This document shows positions 46,908 to 59,110 of a DNA stretch of 64,000 bases, one piece after another. The translations under genes were made by a program, and so were the position numbers. The notes beneath the pieces are model-generated. The model did no database searches. It saw nothing but the letters and a program-made list of their open reading frames with translations, and was not told where the DNA came from. The stretch comes from Phascolomyces articulosus (lineage: Eukaryota; Mucoromycota; Mucoromycetes; Mucorales; Lichtheimiaceae). Positions within the stretch are counted from its first letter, which is position 1; each line of letters starts with the position of its first letter. Location: the NCBI GenBank assembly GCA_025677815.1, contig JAIXMP010000057.1, forward strand, positions 91,206 through 155,205, read 5' to 3'.

Positions 46908-47834
46908 ATGGCATCTCTTCATGACGAGACGAACAATCAGTATTATCCCCTTGAACCCGAGGTTACCCTAATTATTGGAAGAGAGAATCCTCAATTTAAT
47001 CTTGGTCATGATCATCGCGTCGGTCGACGACAAAGTAAAATATATATATATATATATATTCTGATTGCCATTTCTATATATTTTTTCAATTCATAAAACT
47101 AAACGATTGTGTTATTATATCTTTATTTATTTATTCAAGTTGAGTTAAATTTGGTGGAGGATGGTTCTTGTTTTGTGAAACGTGTAAGTAGTATATGATA
47201 TATCATTTATAAGACGATGAGGATGATTTAGCTGATTAAAGACATTCTACTTATTTTCTCTATCATAGTTAGGAACCAATCCATCTTTATTAGGTACTAA
47301 ATTACTTCCAAGAAATTGTGAAATCCAAGTCTATGATGGTGATTTGCTTAAATTGATACCCGTAATGTATATCATTTTTATAGTATCACTGGCGTACTGG
47401 TGTGTGGGATTGCATTATTAATAAAATGGATATAAAACTCATCAAATGTATGTATAAAGCGAAACTATTTTTATAGATTCATTTTACCCAATTCAAGGAA
47501 TCCTGAAGACAGAGATCGTAATGCCGTCATACCACCTACTGTACCCACACCCATAGAAGGAGAAAAATATTATTATGATGAAAATAATATGGAAGAATAT
47601 CAAACTCAACAACCACCAAGTATGGCCCAAAATTCATTGGATTTCCAACAAGACGACAATGAAGAAGATAATACCACCACGGATGAAGAGGAAGCAAAAG
47701 CCAAACAGAATGAAGAAGAGGAGGAATCCGATGGATGGATTACTACAGAATCTAGTTTACTTGGTGGTGAAGATTGGAGTGACCTTGAAGAAGATTTAAA
47801 AGTGGAAAATAATGTTGTCAATTATAACAAATAG
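46908..47834 (+). CDS. FHA-domain protein with acidic C-terminus (PNKP/APLF-type FHA)
   Basis: FHA domains bind phosphothreonine. Exons 46908-47034, 47140-47183, 47269-47366 and 47477-47834 give 208 residues. The third exon uses the second available donor (AT|GTATAT), because only that one keeps the frame open. The domain covers residues ~10-95: LIIGRENPQFNLGHDHRVGR, then RRQIELNL across the first intron, KRLGTNPSLLG and VYDGDLLKLIP. The R-x-GRRQIEL core and LGTNPS wording resemble the FHA domains of PNKP, aprataxin and APLF, which bind CK2-phosphorylated XRCC1/XRCC4 in DNA break repair. The C-terminal half is Glu/Asp-rich (about residues 150-200) with no nuclease or kinase domain, so this is closer in layout to a small adaptor. 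The role in repair is an inference. Confidence 0.75.
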
Positions 47835-48136
47835 TGGATATAATATCCATTCAATTGTATGTATGTGTCATGGATCCTTGTTTAGTTTAGTGGTTTTTTT
47901 ACTACTTTGTACAGATATAAATAATAATGATAATAATAAAGGTAATAATATATATAAATAAGAATGGCATATAAGAAACAGGTATGAAATATCAAAAATA
48001 AAAATAAAAATTGTGTTATAATAAATAATAATGGGTGTGAAATAAAATGATATGGTATGTGTAATTGGGTTATATAATATGTCTTTGTGAAGGTGTAACG
48101 GAAAAGAAGAAGAGGGGGTGATATTTTGTTTTGTTA

Positions 48137-49612
48137 TCAAAATAAAGCAGGACCCGATTCACGTTGATGATGACATAATGCTCGTGAAGATACGGGTGCT
48201 GGTGGTGGTGGTAAAGAAATAGCATCATCTTCATTTTCATCCCCTGGTATCATGGTAGCGGATAAAGTGGGAGAAGGTAATGCCGAAGTGGTAGTAGAGG
48301 AGGAAGATAACATGGGAACTTGAATAGGTAACCATCCTGTCATTCCCTTGGCAGCCCACAATGCGATATTGACAGGTAAGAACATTAACGTGACCAATGT
48401 ACGTTGAGAAGATTGACGTTGATCTTGTTCGATACGATACAAGATCAACTGATCCAGATTATCCACTTTTTCATCAATAGCAGAAAATCGATCCTCTGAC
48501 CATTCTTTGAATTTAGATTCTTTTCGTTCCATCCGCTTTGCTGATTTAACGATTTTTTGTATGGTTGGATCCAACTCTGCATTAATCTATATTGATATAT
48601 ATCAGTATTATTAATCTTTAGGATACATCCTACCCCATCCACCGTATATTTATAAACACTATTTTTACCTCATGGACGGCCTTTTTCGTTGCCAGTACTC
48701 CATAAAGATCATTAATTTCCTTGTGCATCCGATTGACCCTAGAATGTAACACCTCCGTAAGGCGTACATCGGGACCCAAGTAATTTTGTAATTCTTGGGT
48801 TCGATCGCATAACAAGGAAAGTGCAAATTCAGCAGGTTTCATCATGGCGGCCAATACAAAAATAAATATATTGAAATAACTCATATAACGTTCATGGTTG
48901 GTTAAGAAGTAACATGTAAATCGAAGAGAATAAGCCGCAATAAACGGGGACATGAACACCCAAAATAATCCTACGCGTTCTTCATGGCGTAGTTCTTGAC
49001 CCAATTTAATTCGTTTTGGATCCACAAGGCCTTTAGCAGACGCATTTTGATGAATGATGCGCCTTGCACGTGCCCCTTCAAAATAAGTCCATGGAACTAT
49101 GTACATTTAAAAAAAAGTGAGGTCATGCATATTTATTAATCATTATATAAGCAGAACAGAAAATATTTTCACATCCTCTTCCAACCCAAGAAATAACACG
49201 TAATAATAATAAAAATAATAAATTCCTTTTTACCTGTCATCCATTTGTATACATAATATAATGTTAATAAACTTAATACAAAATCACTCCATACTTCGGC
49301 ACTGCCTGCGAAAAAGGCACCTAGCGTGGGAACAACTGCAAGTATGATCGGCCATGATATTGCTGTGGAAACTTCATCGTTGCTAGGATCCTCTGTTGTG
49401 CTGGTTGCTGATGGATCCACGGTATTATTATTATCGTTGTTCACATTTAAAGAAGCGCTTGATGTGGGTGCCGAAGGTGGTGGTGTAGGTGGAAACGGGT
49501 TAGTATTATTCCTACTACTACTACTACTTGCACCGGCACTACTACTACTAGAAGCTTCTTGTTGCATCGAAGTAGATCGCATGCGCAAGTCGTCATTAAA
49601 AAATGTCGACAT
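48137..49612 (-). CDS. Fungal multi-pass membrane protein with coiled coil, function unknown
   Basis: Minus-strand exons 49612-49234, 49096-48669 and 48586-48137 give 418 residues. The first ~75 residues are Ser/Asn/Thr/Pro low complexity. Hydrophobic segments follow: ISWPIILAVVPTLGAFFAG plus VLSLLTLYYVYKW (residues ~85-125), FWVFMSPFIAAYSLRFTCYF, YFNIFIFVLAAMMKPAEFAL and, near the end, TLVTLMFLPVNIALWAAKG. The block KWMTVPWTYFEGARARRIIH after the second helix is what I recognise as conserved across fungal hypothetical membrane proteins. Between helices four and five is a charged, heptad-like region (HSRVNRMHKEINDLY...AIDEKVDNLDQLILYRIEQ) that should form a coiled coil. The tail is Ser/Pro-rich. 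No enzymatic motif is visible; location is probably ER or nuclear envelope. Confidence 0.8.
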
Positions 49613-52593
49613 TAAAAGATTGCGAAAAAAAAAAGAAGGAAAAGGAAAGTAAGAGAGAGAGAGAGAGAGTAAAACGAATTTTCTTTATTGTTTCAAGAAT
49701 TGTTATATTTTGTTTTTTTTGCAGGATGGTGTGTAACCTTTTCTCCACATGATGATTTGGGGTCAAATTATTCTTTCGTCTCATGTCAATCTTGAACTCT
49801 ATACTATTACTCTTTATTATTATTATCCTATCCACTTGTGATTTGTTTGTTGTCATAATGTTACCAAGAAATTGGGCGTTATTTTTTTCAATCATAACAG
49901 ACTTCTTATATAAATATATTTGGATCCTACATAATCAAAAGAAATATATCGAGAATGACGGTCTCTTTCAATAGATTATATAATAATAATACAATTAATA
50001 AAATAAAATCGGGATTTCGTAGAAAAGAACAATAAGATCGTGCCCTGAACCCGATCCGCTGTAACATTTGAAAATAAAAAAAATTGGTTAAAGAATCATA
50101 TGCATTTTGTATAACGCTTGAACCACTTTCCCAATGTTGTCAAACTCATTGTGTGAAATTAAAAAGATAATTCATTTTTGAGAGACCCCAAACAAAAAAA
50201 GAAAAAAAAAACAATTAACTATTGTCATGGTGTTGTAAATCATTGCAGTCTATGTACATAGAATGGAATGATGCAATATGATACAAGAAAAAAAACGCGT
50301 TTGTTGTATGTAGCAGCAGCAAGAAGCACATTATTGAATATTAAAAATGCCTCGTCATCATAGTAACACAATAAGTTTGATAAACAAAAAAAAAATGACT
50401 ACTTTTTTTATTCTTAAAATGCTGTTGGTAACCGATCCATCATAATAAACATTTTTACAAGTGATAGCATATATTAAATAGGGCCCTTGAGAGAGTATTT
50501 TTACATTCGATAAGCATATGATAATGATGTGTCATTGGTAAAAAAAGAAAAAAAAAGCAATAAACATAATTATGAATCAAAAAACCCTACCTCTAAAAGA
50601 CCATATAACTCTTGAATTTAAAGGCTTGAAAATTACATTCCTGTTGATGTACAAAAATATAGAATTAATAGTACAAACGTTACGACAGTGTCAAATATAT
50701 ATATACATTTTTACAAAATATTCATATTTCTCTAAAAACCGTTGCTTGATATAGCAGTGACTGAAAAAAAAATAGTTGTATGAATAAACTTAATCCACCG
50801 CAACGGTATTTTTGCCTTAATAATTTTTTTTCTCATAGTGAAAGAATAATAATAGTGATATTATCATTGTCACTGTCACTGTCGTTAGCAACTCATTTTC
50901 TTTCACGTCATAGTCGTTATTACTTGGTTTTCGGTAGGAATTTATTTCCATCCTTCTACTGTTCGTTACTTATTGTGTTTTTACGGACCTCCGGTGACGC
51001 ATGTATTCTTCTCACTCACTTGATTATTCTTTACTGCTGGTTCGTTTACCCACCAGATTGTGTCCCTCTTTTCACTGTTTGTACACTTTATGTTCTCTAT
51101 ATGCTAATGAATATGGTGATCCATTGTGGATAACGCAGCAACTTTGGTTTTATCGTTCAATAACAACAAAATAATGCCTATACCCAACTTCATTTTTGGT
51201 TGTGGATGAATGATTTTGATGGAAATGTATAATTGATTTCATCGACCACTTTTCAATTTGCTTTTCGGTTGCATAGAAGATTTGAAGAGTAACATTTAAA
51301 GAAGAATATTTACAACGTGGAAAATTCTACAATCTATCCTCATACAAGCAACCAATCAACAAAGCTTTCACTCGTCATACATGGCTACTTTTTTTAGGAT
51401 ATATATATTGGACATGGTCATATTGGTTTCAATTTGTTGCCTAACTTTAAATATGGGTTGAATCGATAAGCAAATGGTGTGTTATCAACTACCTACATAT
51501 TATTTCGACAAAAGCGGTAAAAGGGAAATAGTTATACAAGTTATTGATATGTTCCAGCGACAACAACACCTATAACAAGAAATAAATACATCGAAGCTAG
51601 GCATGTCAATCAGTAGTATGTTTTGACGACAATAAATAAGTTATGTGCTATAATAATCATACTAATCCACATCAACCTTATTTTGTCTGTACTAGTAACT
51701 ATCCTGTAAAAGATAACAGGAGAAACAAATGTTTCTGGTCTTACTATCAACCTATATGAATTACAGTTTACTCCTGTTTCATGACTTTGTAACAACAACA
51801 ACAACAACAACAACAGTATGTTGAACTTTTCATATCAAGGTTGATACTTATTGGCTTCCATATAGTTCAAATTCACCCCATCTATATATAACATATACTT
51901 GGAAACTCATGTATTGAAAATGGCTTAGATTGACTGTATATTAACAAGGCAAATGAAAAGAAGAGTACCTATAAAACCATTTCAGTATTTCCAAAAGATA
52001 ATATTAATATTAAAAAAATCGACACTCTAAAGATCGCCTCTTTAAGACTTTTCACTACTGTCTTTCAAACAATGTTTTTCTTTTCTCTTTCGCTCCCTAG
52101 TACTTGAACAATCCAAAACCGCTATTATGAAGTAAAAACATTGGCTATTATGAAAATCCATAAAAAAGTTGTCTGTGGAAAGCTTTTTGAAAAATCCCAT
52201 CACTATTATGTGAAGTATTGATTTTTTGATATTAATCAAAAGCTACCATCACTATATATATTGTTGTATCAGAGAGAAATATCACAAATAAAATGAAAAA
52301 TGATAGGAGACGAGACAAGTCAACGAGGCCCCAAAAATATTCAACTGAAATTTATTAAGATAAAAAACAATCTCTCTATTTATAAGAAAGTGCTTATCAT
52401 GGATGGACCATCACAACTGGCGCATTATGGTGTAATATTAGAATATGAATTGCATCATTTGGATTGCGTGTTATGAGGACAGTATATTTAAAGTAGACCA
52501 TGAGTGATATTACTAGAAGGATTGCGTGATCCAGCATACACTAGAAAAAAGGGGGAATATCACAATTGTGAAATAGTTGTGAGATTTTAATGA
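49613..52593. other. 3-kb gene-poor interval left of the Mutator-like element
   Basis: No supported gene. The 50780-51133 frame is Leu/Ser-rich by composition only. A GAGA run (49652-49668) lies in the promoter side of the membrane-protein gene and an (AAC)n run at 51791-51815. Confidence 0.5.
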
Positions 52594-52601
52594 AATTCTA
52601 A
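52594..52601. repeat. Candidate target-site duplication, left copy (AATTCTAA)
   Basis: An 8-base word identical to 59173-59180, directly outside the left inverted repeat. MULEs usually make 8-11-base duplications. Confidence 0.6.
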
Positions 52602-52664
52602 GGAGGTTACTTGGCGCACAAAAAAAAAAAGATTTTGCGCACAAAAAAGTGTCCGTCATTTTAG
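52602..52664 (+). repeat. Left terminal inverted repeat of the MULE
   Basis: Reads GGAGGTTACTTGGCGCAC, an 11-A run, GATTTTGCGCAC, a 6-A run, then TGTCCGTCATTTTAG. It matches the reverse complement of 59111-59172 except at a few end bases and A-run lengths. Confidence 0.9.
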
Positions 52665-53816
52665 TAGAGCAAGCCTGTTCGTCCAATAATGTTTTTACTG
52701 AGCCTCTTTTTGACCAATAAACACTCTTTATTTTTTTCTTTGTGCGCGAAATATTTTCTTTGTGCGCGAGCATTTTTTTTGTGCGCGAACCATTTTGTGC
52801 CCAAGCAGAAAAATAAAAAAAATAAATATTAGATATACAACGATTTATTATCCTCTTTCTGTATGATTATCTAAGGAAATATAACAAATAAATATATAAT
52901 CTTCCTTTAACTTATCACATAATCTTAAAAAATGAAAAATGCCATATCCCAAGGAAAATTCGCGCACAAAATTTTTTGCGCACAAAGAACACTAAAGAAG
53001 AACACGTGATTTCGAGCGATACTACATATCAAAGCACTCTAACAAATTCAAGAGAAAAATAAACATACAAAAAAAAAGATATCATATTATTCTTCGATAT
53101 TTTTATATCCTTTAGCAATAAAGCTTTAATAAAACCAAAGGCTTACATGTATCATCAGCAAAAAAATGAAGAAATATTTCGCGCACAAAAAAAGTTTGCG
53201 CACAAAAAAAGTTCGCGCACAAAGATTTATTTTCTTTTCAAAACTACAATTATAATTATAATTTACTATTAAATGAAAACTTTACATATTTAACGAAGTT
53301 ATTTGATTGTTAATCTTCATCACTAAACAATGCCCTCTAAGTTTATAATACATTTATACTGCAAGATTAATTTAAAAACGTCGAAAGTAACAAGTTCTGG
53401 AAAATCATTGCACTTTTAAGGATGTATTAATGTACTTGGATAACAACATCAAAAACGACAGCAGCTTTAGAAGCATTTAAATTCATCGATGAGTCTGTTA
53501 TGTAATTTTAAGCAATAACTCATAAAACACTTGATTGATCAGCCATTTATTTTTAGGACAACCCTTCTGGTTATATATATGATATTACTCTTTACTATTT
53601 CTAGGATTATGTCACTATGATACAGACACTGTCAATTGGAGAGAAGGGATAAAGAAATAAGACAAGAAAAATTAGATGTTGGATATTACAGTTAAGGTCA
53701 AATAAGAAGAAAAAAGAAATAAACAAAAAATTAAAGAAACAGAAGAGAAGGGAAGTGCAGGAAAAGTTATATTATAAATCCACATCCTAGTTTCTATCAT
53801 TATTCTCTATAAAACT
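52665..53816. repeat. Left subterminal zone with eight GCGCAC/GTGCGC motifs
   Basis: GTGCGC at 52742, 52762 and 52781 (inverted orientation), then GCGCAC at 52962, 52978, 53181, 53198 and 53215, mostly followed by an A run. With two in the inverted repeat this end has ten copies. They are candidate binding sites for the transposase. Confidence 0.8.
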
Positions 53817-56800
53817 TCAAGCATCACCATCGGATTCGTGTTCGCTCATATCATCAGCACTCAGCTCATCAGCAAGTAAACCAAGACCAATTGGAACTAA
53901 AAAAAATCGAAGTTAGGTGATATGATAGAGTACATGGATTTTTCTTATTAATTAAAATATGTACACTTTGAATATCTATCGACTGCCAATCCATAACCCC
54001 TGGTTTTTGCTAGCATACGTATTGCGTATTTTTGGAGACTTGATGAATGACTGATATCAATGCTATCAGGAGGAGCAAGAATATTGGATTTGATATCCAG
54101 TTCTACCAAACGTGTCGCAACAGTACCAATGAGAAAGGCATCGATTTTTTTTCCAAGGGTCTGAGAAAATCGCTTTATTTCAACTTCTTGTTCAGTAAGC
54201 TTGAATGGATCTAAAAATGTGAGCTTCTCTTTTTGGGCGACCCTTACGAATTCGGAATCTTTAGCAAAGTAAACCAAGTAAAGGCACTTCTTGATAACTA
54301 TCTTCAAACGCGTACCGTAGTATCCTAACTTTATATTTATAGTGGATATGATAGCATTTGTAATTAGCTTTCCAATATATTATACGTAGAAATTGACCAT
54401 AAAATAAATAAACAAACTGGTTGGAAATATATATACACACACATTCAACGTCAAGCAACTTTTCGGTTTTTTTTGGCTTTGCTTTTTCGTATACTAGGTC
54501 GTCTAGATAGTCTTTCATGACTTCTATTCTATCCTTTACTTTAGCCAGAAGGTCGTTTACAACTTGCACAGATGGATACCCCATTTTAACACCTTCCTTT
54601 ATCGTTTCCTCCGTTTCTTTCTCTCTCGTATGCTCGGCACAAAATATGCCCTGCGCCGCAGTTGCCACCATATCACCGAATTCTTCTTCTGCTTGTAAAG
54701 CGTCGAGATAAAGGTCATTAAAAGTGTCAGAACGAGTTTCAGGAAGCAAATTCTCGCAGAATTTGCAGACTGTCATTCTTTCTAACTCCTCCAAAGCATT
54801 TTCCTTGTCAATCTCGATAACAACTATAATGTAAAGAATATACTGTAAGTATTATTTTAGATTTCAACGTACTCCTTGATTTGAATATATAATTTCCCCG
54901 TGTACATAAACAAAATAATATGGTGTTACCTGGTGCTGGTGGCTTACGGATATGCAGATACTTAAAGTATCTCTTATAACTCGAGTGGTTAGACACGAAA
55001 GCCTGTTGGATCCATAACTTTTCATGATTTTCGCGCCAGTTGATGGGTGGCCATACAACCAGGTTTGCCAATCCTAATTCCAATGTTTGCCAATGGCTGT
55101 CGGCGACGTAATGGAGGACATACGGTTTCTTGATATCTTCTTCATTTGGAATATTAAATAACGGGAAACACAAGATGCTTTGGTGAGTGAATAGACAAAT
55201 GGAAGCAAACATCGCAATTGGATGGTTAAATGTATCCGCCGCTAGTTGGATCATTGTATCGCCATTAAACCAGTATTCTTGTGGACATAACGCTGCAGCA
55301 GGCGTATTGGTACCATAGTTTAATGTCTTGATTGCCGAATTGATAGCAACATCATCCTTTTTGAAGATATACTCCCTGCACTTTTCACTGTACTTCGGAT
55401 CCATCATGAAATCAAGCATTTGTTTTCGAACTTCCATATGACGATCTTGATCTTTGTAAACATTGTAAGCAATGGCTCGGAAGCCGCAATATCCATCGCC
55501 AATAATTTGAATCATTTTACGAATTGCCTTGGCAGGTATATCGTCTGAACTTGGGAGTATCTTCTTCTTAGCTTCTTCTTCTTTTCTATATCTATATATT
55601 GGTACGTATAATATACTTTTAGTAGCTGCTAATTTTTTTATAATATTTTTTTACAGTGAAACCGTCCATTTACCTTTTATTTCTTGCTTCTAATTGTGAA
55701 GATTTAACTCTTTTTTTTGGAATTATCAAGGGTTCGACTTGTTCGTTATTTTTATTGAAAGGTTCTTGTTTTTTTGGTGTTTGTGGTGTATTAAGGTTTT
55801 CTGTTGTTTTTGTTATTTTTATATCTTTTAGTTTATTTATTATTTTCAACTCATTAGACGAGGTTGATGTATTTGATGTATTTGATGAGCTTGTTGTATG
55901 TGATATATTTGAAGTGTCGATGTTGGCGGTGTTGTTTGATAATGTAGATGATGAAGCTGTTTCGATAGGTTTCCCATGAATTTGTTTACCGGTTTTTTTA
56001 GCTGGTCGGCCTTTTGGGTTGCTTATACGCGGGATTGTGATATCTTTGTGATTTACAGGAGCATATTGCTCAACTGTAGAATCTAGTTCTGAAAGTAGAT
56101 CCAATTTTTGTTGTGGGCTTTCCAGTTGGCAGTATCGTTCTTTGATTTTCCACATGGTCTTTAAGAACCGAGTTGATACATCGTTGGATAGCGGCATCAA
56201 TATACATTCTATATATTAATCAATATTTACATTTATGTATTAGAAAATACATATTATGTATCATAAATCAAATTATATAATTGTATAGACAAAGAGAAAA
56301 TAGAAAAGCATACCGTTTGATGAATCACTCTGATTCTTGTTTGACAACCACCATCTCTTGTGTATTACTGAAGGATCAAGAGCAATAAAAGATATTTCAC
56401 CAACATTGGTCAAGAGCTGATGGCGGCAAGGTAAAAACCATGTAAAGGGGCGATAACATTTGATGCACTTGGTACCAATGGATACTCCTGTTTCACCTTC
56501 TTTAAATAAGTCACGAGCACGATACATTTCTTTTCGAATCATCCATATGGCAAAATGACAAATGGATCCATCTAGAGGTTGCAAAGCACATGTCATATCT
56601 TCATCAACATTTTTCTTCTGAAGGTCTTTAAACAGCTGTCGATGCATAAGCTCTTGATCTAGCTGTCTTGCGGCATCTTCACGCTGTTAATAGAAAGCAC
56701 ATATTAATATCATATATATCTTTTTTTTGTTCTAGAAATTAGAATGAAATACAAGATGCTATGCACTTACAAGAGTTTGGTCATATGTAACAATACGATC

Positions 56801-58303
56801 AACAAGTTCGAACACGGTAGATGGTGCATTCAAATATTCCTTAATGCAATGATGGAATTTCTCCGCCCTTTGTGTCAATGTACATCCTAGCGATGGGTGT
56901 TGAGTAACCCATGGACCACCCCAATGCTCTTTGTACTTCAGTATACTGTTATAGAATTTATATAAAATATAGTTTTTTTTATTGTAAGTATTCATCTAGT
57001 ATTATTATGCAGTATATTTTAAGAACTAATAATAAATATTTTACCTTGATAAATGCGTCTTCATTTCCTTTGCATTTGATAACTCATTGACCAATCCAAA
57101 ATAAGTTTGTCTTGCCTGATTGAACTCCTGTAAGCTTGGGTTATACAAAAGCTGGTCGATCTGTTTGATTACTGCCTTGTATTGTTGTGATGACTCATCA
57201 AGGATATTCACCAATCGTTTCTTGAAATTTCTTTTGATGTGCCAAGCACACAGAGAATGTGAACTCGAGGGAAATACATTTTTAATAGCACCTGGTAGTG
57301 CTTTATCATCATCGGTAACAATCAAACCAGGTTCCTCCCCCTTATAGTATACTGTATCCTTGAGCATTTGAAGAAGCCACTCGTACGATAATACATTTTC
57401 TTCTGTTATTATAGCTGATCCAATATAAAAGGTACGAAGAGAGGATAGCCTTCGGTTTGCCAATACGTTATCGACGCCAACAATGTTTACTAATGGAAGC
57501 TTGGATGTATTTGTGCGATATGTTGCATCTAGAACGATCACCTCGGTAAACTTCTGGGCCTTCTTGATGTTTGCTCGATGCGCAAAAAAGAACGACTTCA
57601 AAGAATTATCAGGACTTGCCAAATAGCGAACTTCGTAGTGCTTCTTCTTAAGATGATTTTCAATAGCATCAAAATTTGTTCCATTCTTGGCGGCTTCCTT
57701 GTTGAACTTGTTGTTGGTATTATAGATATCCTTGATGATAACCGATGATTGAGGATTTTCATTACGTACCAATTGGAGTGCTTGTCGTGGCTCCACTCCA
57801 GATTCCGAATATTCCTTAAGTTTTTCAACATCCAAATCTTGCTTTCTGATGGCAGGGTAGATTGACACATTGGTAACAGGGTTATGGTTATGCTTCAAAT
57901 TATGCTTGTTGGATTTGGTATTAAAGGTCCATTGGGTTTCCTTTTTGCCACATGTTGCATACACACAAAACGAGCAACCTAATTTTTTAGTCTTTCGTGG
58001 GTGTCTGGCTTTTCCTTTCTTGTTACTGGATTGATCGGAAGGAGCATTCAACTCTTGCATACTAGATTCCTCATCGGACATCTGACCTTCTTTATTAACG
58101 CGATGGGGTTTGTACTGACCACCATGGACACAAGTAAAATAGCAGCTGACAAATCTACTGACCTCCTTGTTTTTGATTGATCCACCTTTCACAATATCAA
58201 AACCTTTGCTATGGGCATGTTTGCGCAATTCGGTCTCCAAAGTTTCCAAAGAATCAAAAGATCTGTTAAAAAACTCTTCGTTATTGTTGTTGTTGTTTGA
58301 CAT
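53817..58303 (-). CDS. MULE transposase fused to an OTU cysteine-protease domain
   Basis: Eight minus-strand exons: 58303-57045, 56945-56771, 56683-56314, 56208-55674, 55585-54930, 54823-54443, 54297-53965 and 53896-53817. They join in frame to 1262 residues. Domains in order: a FAR1/WRKY-GCM1-like DNA-binding region (~10-160, with SCYFTCVHGG, KLGCSFCVYA and KHNLKHNHNP); the MULE DDE domain (~220-480, VIVLDATYRTN, GLIVTDDDKALPGAI, SLCAWHIKRNF, and LTQRAEKFH for the acidic third position); a SWIM-like finger (KCIKCYRPF...LPCRHQLL); a basic AT-hook-like segment KGRPAKKTGKQ; a Lys/Ser/Thr linker; then an OTU fold (~800-960) with catalytic Asp-Cys in GDGYCGFRA and His in DSHWQ. After it lies a Cys/charged region and an acidic tail ending DMSEHESDGDA. 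The gene lies wholly inside the inverted repeats. The last two joins use weaker donors (GTGTGT, GTACAT). Confidence 0.87.
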
Positions 58304-59110
58304 TGTATTGTAGATCTAAGAAAGTATAAGTACCCGTTTAGGTACATGTTATATGTAAGTACTTTAATCAATTTTTATGTATTTATAAGAAGAAAAGCTC
58401 CAATGGCAATGATTCAATACACTTACGTTTGGGATAGTAATATAAAGGAATTTTTTAAGTAATTGACAAATGTGGATAATAGTTGAAATGGTTCAAGATA
58501 AGAAAAAATTGAATAGTGCCTCTCTTCAATTAAAACAATGGTCGTTTATACTTTTTCTATTACATAACAATGTTACGATGAAGTGGGCTTGGTTGACAAA
58601 TTGCCATTATAGCAACACTTGAACAAGGGTGTGCTATGGAAGCTTTATGGTATTATAATTAAAAATCGACGATTGTTCTCAATATATTTGATTATCGTGA
58701 GGCGTAGTTTATAAAGTACATAGCCACATGGAATAATTGGAATTATTACAATAAAGTGGGCTTGGGTAACGAATTGCCATTATAGCAATGGTAAAACAGG
58801 GCTATGACATTTGGAGAACAGTGTTTTTCGTATTATATTTTTTTTTATAGATTTGATGCAGCGCAGAACAATAATATACCATTATTTTCTTACTAACGCT
58901 GTGTTGATGCACTTTTGTTATGATTTTAGGCTTATTTACAATACCAAATGCGCACAAAAAAAGTTTGCGCACAAAGAAAAATATTTCGCGCACAAAAAAA
59001 CCATTTTGCGCACAAAGAAATAATCCGCGCACAAAAAAAAAATTACCAGGAAGAAAGAGCCCACAGATAGGCCATTTGAGAAATTTTATTGGATGTGCCA
59101 TGCTCTCAGT
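58304..59110. repeat. Right subterminal zone: five GCGCAC motifs and a 38-base direct repeat
   Basis: GCGCAC at 58950, 58967, 58988, 59008 and 59027, each before an A run; two more lie in the inverted repeat. A 38-base imperfect direct repeat containing AAGTGGGCTTGG and ATTGCCATTATAGCAA occurs at 58578-58615 and 58751-58788. This zone also holds the promoter of the transposase gene. Confidence 0.8.

Noticed and set aside
47361..47366. First donor CCC|GTAATG in the FHA gene
   Set aside because: It joins out of frame and hits a stop; the donor five bases later keeps the frame open to 47834.
50780..51133. 117-codon plus-strand frame
   Set aside because: Leucine/serine-rich by composition, no motif, no splice context and no homologous wording recognised.
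52736..53225. Regularly spaced GCGCACAAA repeats as a possible CRISPR-type array
   Set aside because: Repeats are short, in both orientations, unevenly spaced and mirrored at the other end of the transposon in a eukaryotic genome; they are subterminal element motifs.
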